A DNA stretch of 5,676 nucleotides from Ruminococcaceae bacterium UBA1213 (lineage in GTDB: Bacteria > Bacillota > Clostridia > Oscillospirales > Acutalibacteraceae): contig DBXL01000138.1 in NCBI GenBank assembly GCA_002309275.1, positions 1 to 5,676 of the forward strand, given 5' to 3'. The number at the start of each line of letters is the position of its first letter. Within the stretch, counting starts at the first letter, position 1. The position numbers and the translations under genes were made by a program. The notes beneath the pieces were generated by a model, which saw only the letters and a program-made list of their open reading frames with translations, searched no databases and was not told the origin of the DNA. This document shows, piece after piece, positions 5,612-5,676 of the stretch.

Positions 5612-5676
5612 ACAGCGGCATTCTGAACGACATACAAGGCATTGAGAGAGCCTGTTATATATCCGTGTCGGGTATC

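Larger units (their letters stand above)
4567..5622. repeat. Dispersed ATGCAGCGGCA(TT) element, four copies in both orientations
   Basis: ATGCAGCGGCA is at 4567-4577. Its reverse complement, extended to AATGCCGCTGCAT (13 bp, exact), is at 4668-4680 and 5496-5508. A one-mismatch copy in the first orientation, ATACAGCGGCATT, is at 5610-5622. Shorter CCGCTGTAT fragments lie at 5329-5337 and 5436-5444. The first two copies form an inverted repeat around a roughly 90-bp interval. The copies are more G+C-rich than their surroundings. Confidence 0.65.
4173..5676. other. 1.5-kb non-coding, repeat- and hairpin-rich region
   Basis: No open frame in this stretch has both a good ribosome binding site and a recognisable protein. 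The longest candidates (about 75-110 residues, both strands) lack supported starts or are antisense to palindromes. The region is instead filled with structure: G-rich 11-bp repeats (4228-4259), terminator-like hairpins (4283-4311 on plus, 4474-4512 on minus), 10-bp repeats (4437-4539), a GC-rich hairpin (4576-4592), dispersed ATGCAGCGGCA elements, a hairpin run (4762-4939), and degenerate repeated segments from 4996 to 5611. The stretch 5101-5325 shows nothing I can interpret. The right edge may be the leader of a gene lying beyond the window. Confidence 0.7.

Noticed and set aside
5605..5676. Plus-strand frame reading IERACYISVSG to the window edge, slightly like a serine-recombinase N-terminus
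   Set aside because: The essential YxRxS arginine is replaced by serine, no start codon or RBS is present, and only about 24 codons are visible.

Overview
The window is A+T-rich. Its translation signals (purine-rich GGAGG-like ribosome binding sites), protein families and intrinsic terminators suggest a low-GC Firmicute, most likely an anaerobic Clostridia-type gut bacterium. The host assignment is inference. The gene content is that of an accessory replicon (a plasmid, or the replication module of an integrative element or prophage), not core chromosome.

Layout. Positions 1-1170 hold the 3' part of a gene for a replication-initiator-like winged-helix protein; it is open to the left window edge. 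It ends at a strong intrinsic terminator (1177-1207). Directly after that lie three perfectly phased 20-bp direct repeats (1220-1279) that look like iterons or operators. A two-gene operon follows: a 69-residue protein of unknown function (1350-1559) and an 864-residue primase-helicase (1578-4172). The latter joins an AEP-like primase domain, a CHC2-like zinc knuckle and a VirE-type (PF05272-like) P-loop helicase domain. The operon ends at another intrinsic terminator (4179-4211).

The remaining 1.5 kb (4173-5676) contains no convincing protein gene but is dense in structure. It holds 11-bp G-rich repeats, a second terminator-like hairpin, a terminator-like hairpin that reads on the minus strand, 10-bp GTATGCCACC repeats on both sides of that hairpin, and dispersed copies of an ATGCAGCGGCA element in both orientations. 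It also holds a run of about eight short hairpins (4762-4939) that differ in stem sequence but share an A/T-rich centre, and several degenerate repeated segments further right.

Working model (inference). The initiator-like protein, the iterons and the primase-helicase form an autonomous replication module in which the initiator marks the origin and the bifunctional enzyme unwinds and primes. The structured right-hand region could be a second cis-acting locus (single-strand origin, transfer origin or structured RNA). It is the part of the window most worth following up. No relaxase, integrase, partition or resistance gene is visible here.
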